From an uncultured Ruminococcus sp. (GTDB lineage Bacteria; Bacillota; Clostridia; Oscillospirales; Acutalibacteraceae), in the NCBI GenBank assembly GCA_902773165.1, contig CACYDO010000358.1:1-6412 (forward strand): 6,412 nt of DNA, given 5' to 3'. The position numbers and the translations under genes are program-made. Position 1 is the stretch's first letter. Every line of letters begins with the position of its first letter. The notes under the pieces were generated by a model. It was not told where the DNA came from. It was given only the letters and a program-made list of their open reading frames with translations, and did not search any database. Below are positions 6,326-6,412 of this stretch, piece by piece.

Positions 6326-6412
6326 CGGAACTGCCTGTCGGCGCCTGCCGACCGGAACTGCCTGTCGGCGCCTGCCGACCGGAACTGCCTGTCGGCGCCT
6401 GCCGACCGGAAC
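6326..6412. repeat. 27-base GC-rich tandem repeat with a hairpin in each unit (array cut by window end)
   Basis: Three exact copies lie at 6326-6352, 6353-6379 and 6380-6406, with six bases of a fourth (6407-6412) before the window ends. Units abut with no spacer and no mismatch. Each is 20/27 G+C, far above the neighbouring genes. Each unit begins CGGAACTGCC and then holds GTCGGC, a four-base loop GCCT, and GCCGAC, a perfect six-base-pair hairpin. The hairpins are at 6337-6352, 6364-6379 and 6391-6406. The unit length is a multiple of three and contains no stop in any of six frames, so open reading frames across it prove nothing. The exact identity of copies points to recent expansion or active homogenisation. 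Total copy number is unknown because the array leaves the window. Confidence 0.93.

Noticed and set aside
6326..6412. CRISPR array
   Set aside because: The 27-base units abut directly with no variable spacers, and no cas gene is present in the window.
6206..6412. Minus-strand reading frame entering from the right that reads the array as RQAPTGSSG repeats and continues to a stop near 6206
   Set aside because: All six frames of the array are open by nature of the repeat. The non-repeat part translates to an unconvincing, cysteine- and tyrosine-rich sequence that decays into AT-rich DNA with no family resemblance.

Overview
The window is a housekeeping segment from a low-to-mid GC Gram-positive bacterium, most likely a gut-type clostridium (Ruminococcus/Oscillospiraceae-like). 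This placement is inferred. It rests on the Firmicutes gene order dprA-topA-trmFO, the folate/FAD-dependent TrmFO, strong purine-rich ribosome binding sites, and protein sequences typical of that group. I cannot name a species from sequence alone.

Layout: (1) positions 1-273 hold the 3' end of an unrecognised gene that enters from the left. (2) A SpoU/TrmH-family RNA 2'-O-ribose methyltransferase (260-1051) overlaps that gene by 14 bases. (3) dprA (1066-2583) follows 14 bases later and carries an unusually long charged linker. (4) A 114-base AT-rich gap with a possible RNA hairpin precedes topA (2698-4797), DNA topoisomerase I with three C-terminal zinc ribbons. (5) trmFO (4810-6108) follows after 12 bases. 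All genes are on the + strand. The tight spacing suggests two transcription units, one ending with dprA and one being topA-trmFO, although read-through across the gap is possible. The four recognised proteins act on nucleic acids: RNA ribose methylation, handling of incoming single-stranded DNA, supercoil relaxation, and m5U54 formation in tRNA.

The unusual part is the last 304 bases (6109-6412). No convincing gene lies there. In relatives such as Bacillus subtilis, the next gene after trmFO is a XerC-type recombinase (codV). Here there is a layered repeat region instead. It has short tandem 7-base repeats, one of which supplies the trmFO stop codon, and a 9-base direct repeat flanking a 78-base segment. 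It ends in a very GC-rich 27-base tandem repeat in which every unit contains a perfect 6-bp hairpin. That array runs off the right edge, so its full size and any gene beyond it are unknown. I see no defence system, CRISPR array, transposase, tRNA or rRNA.
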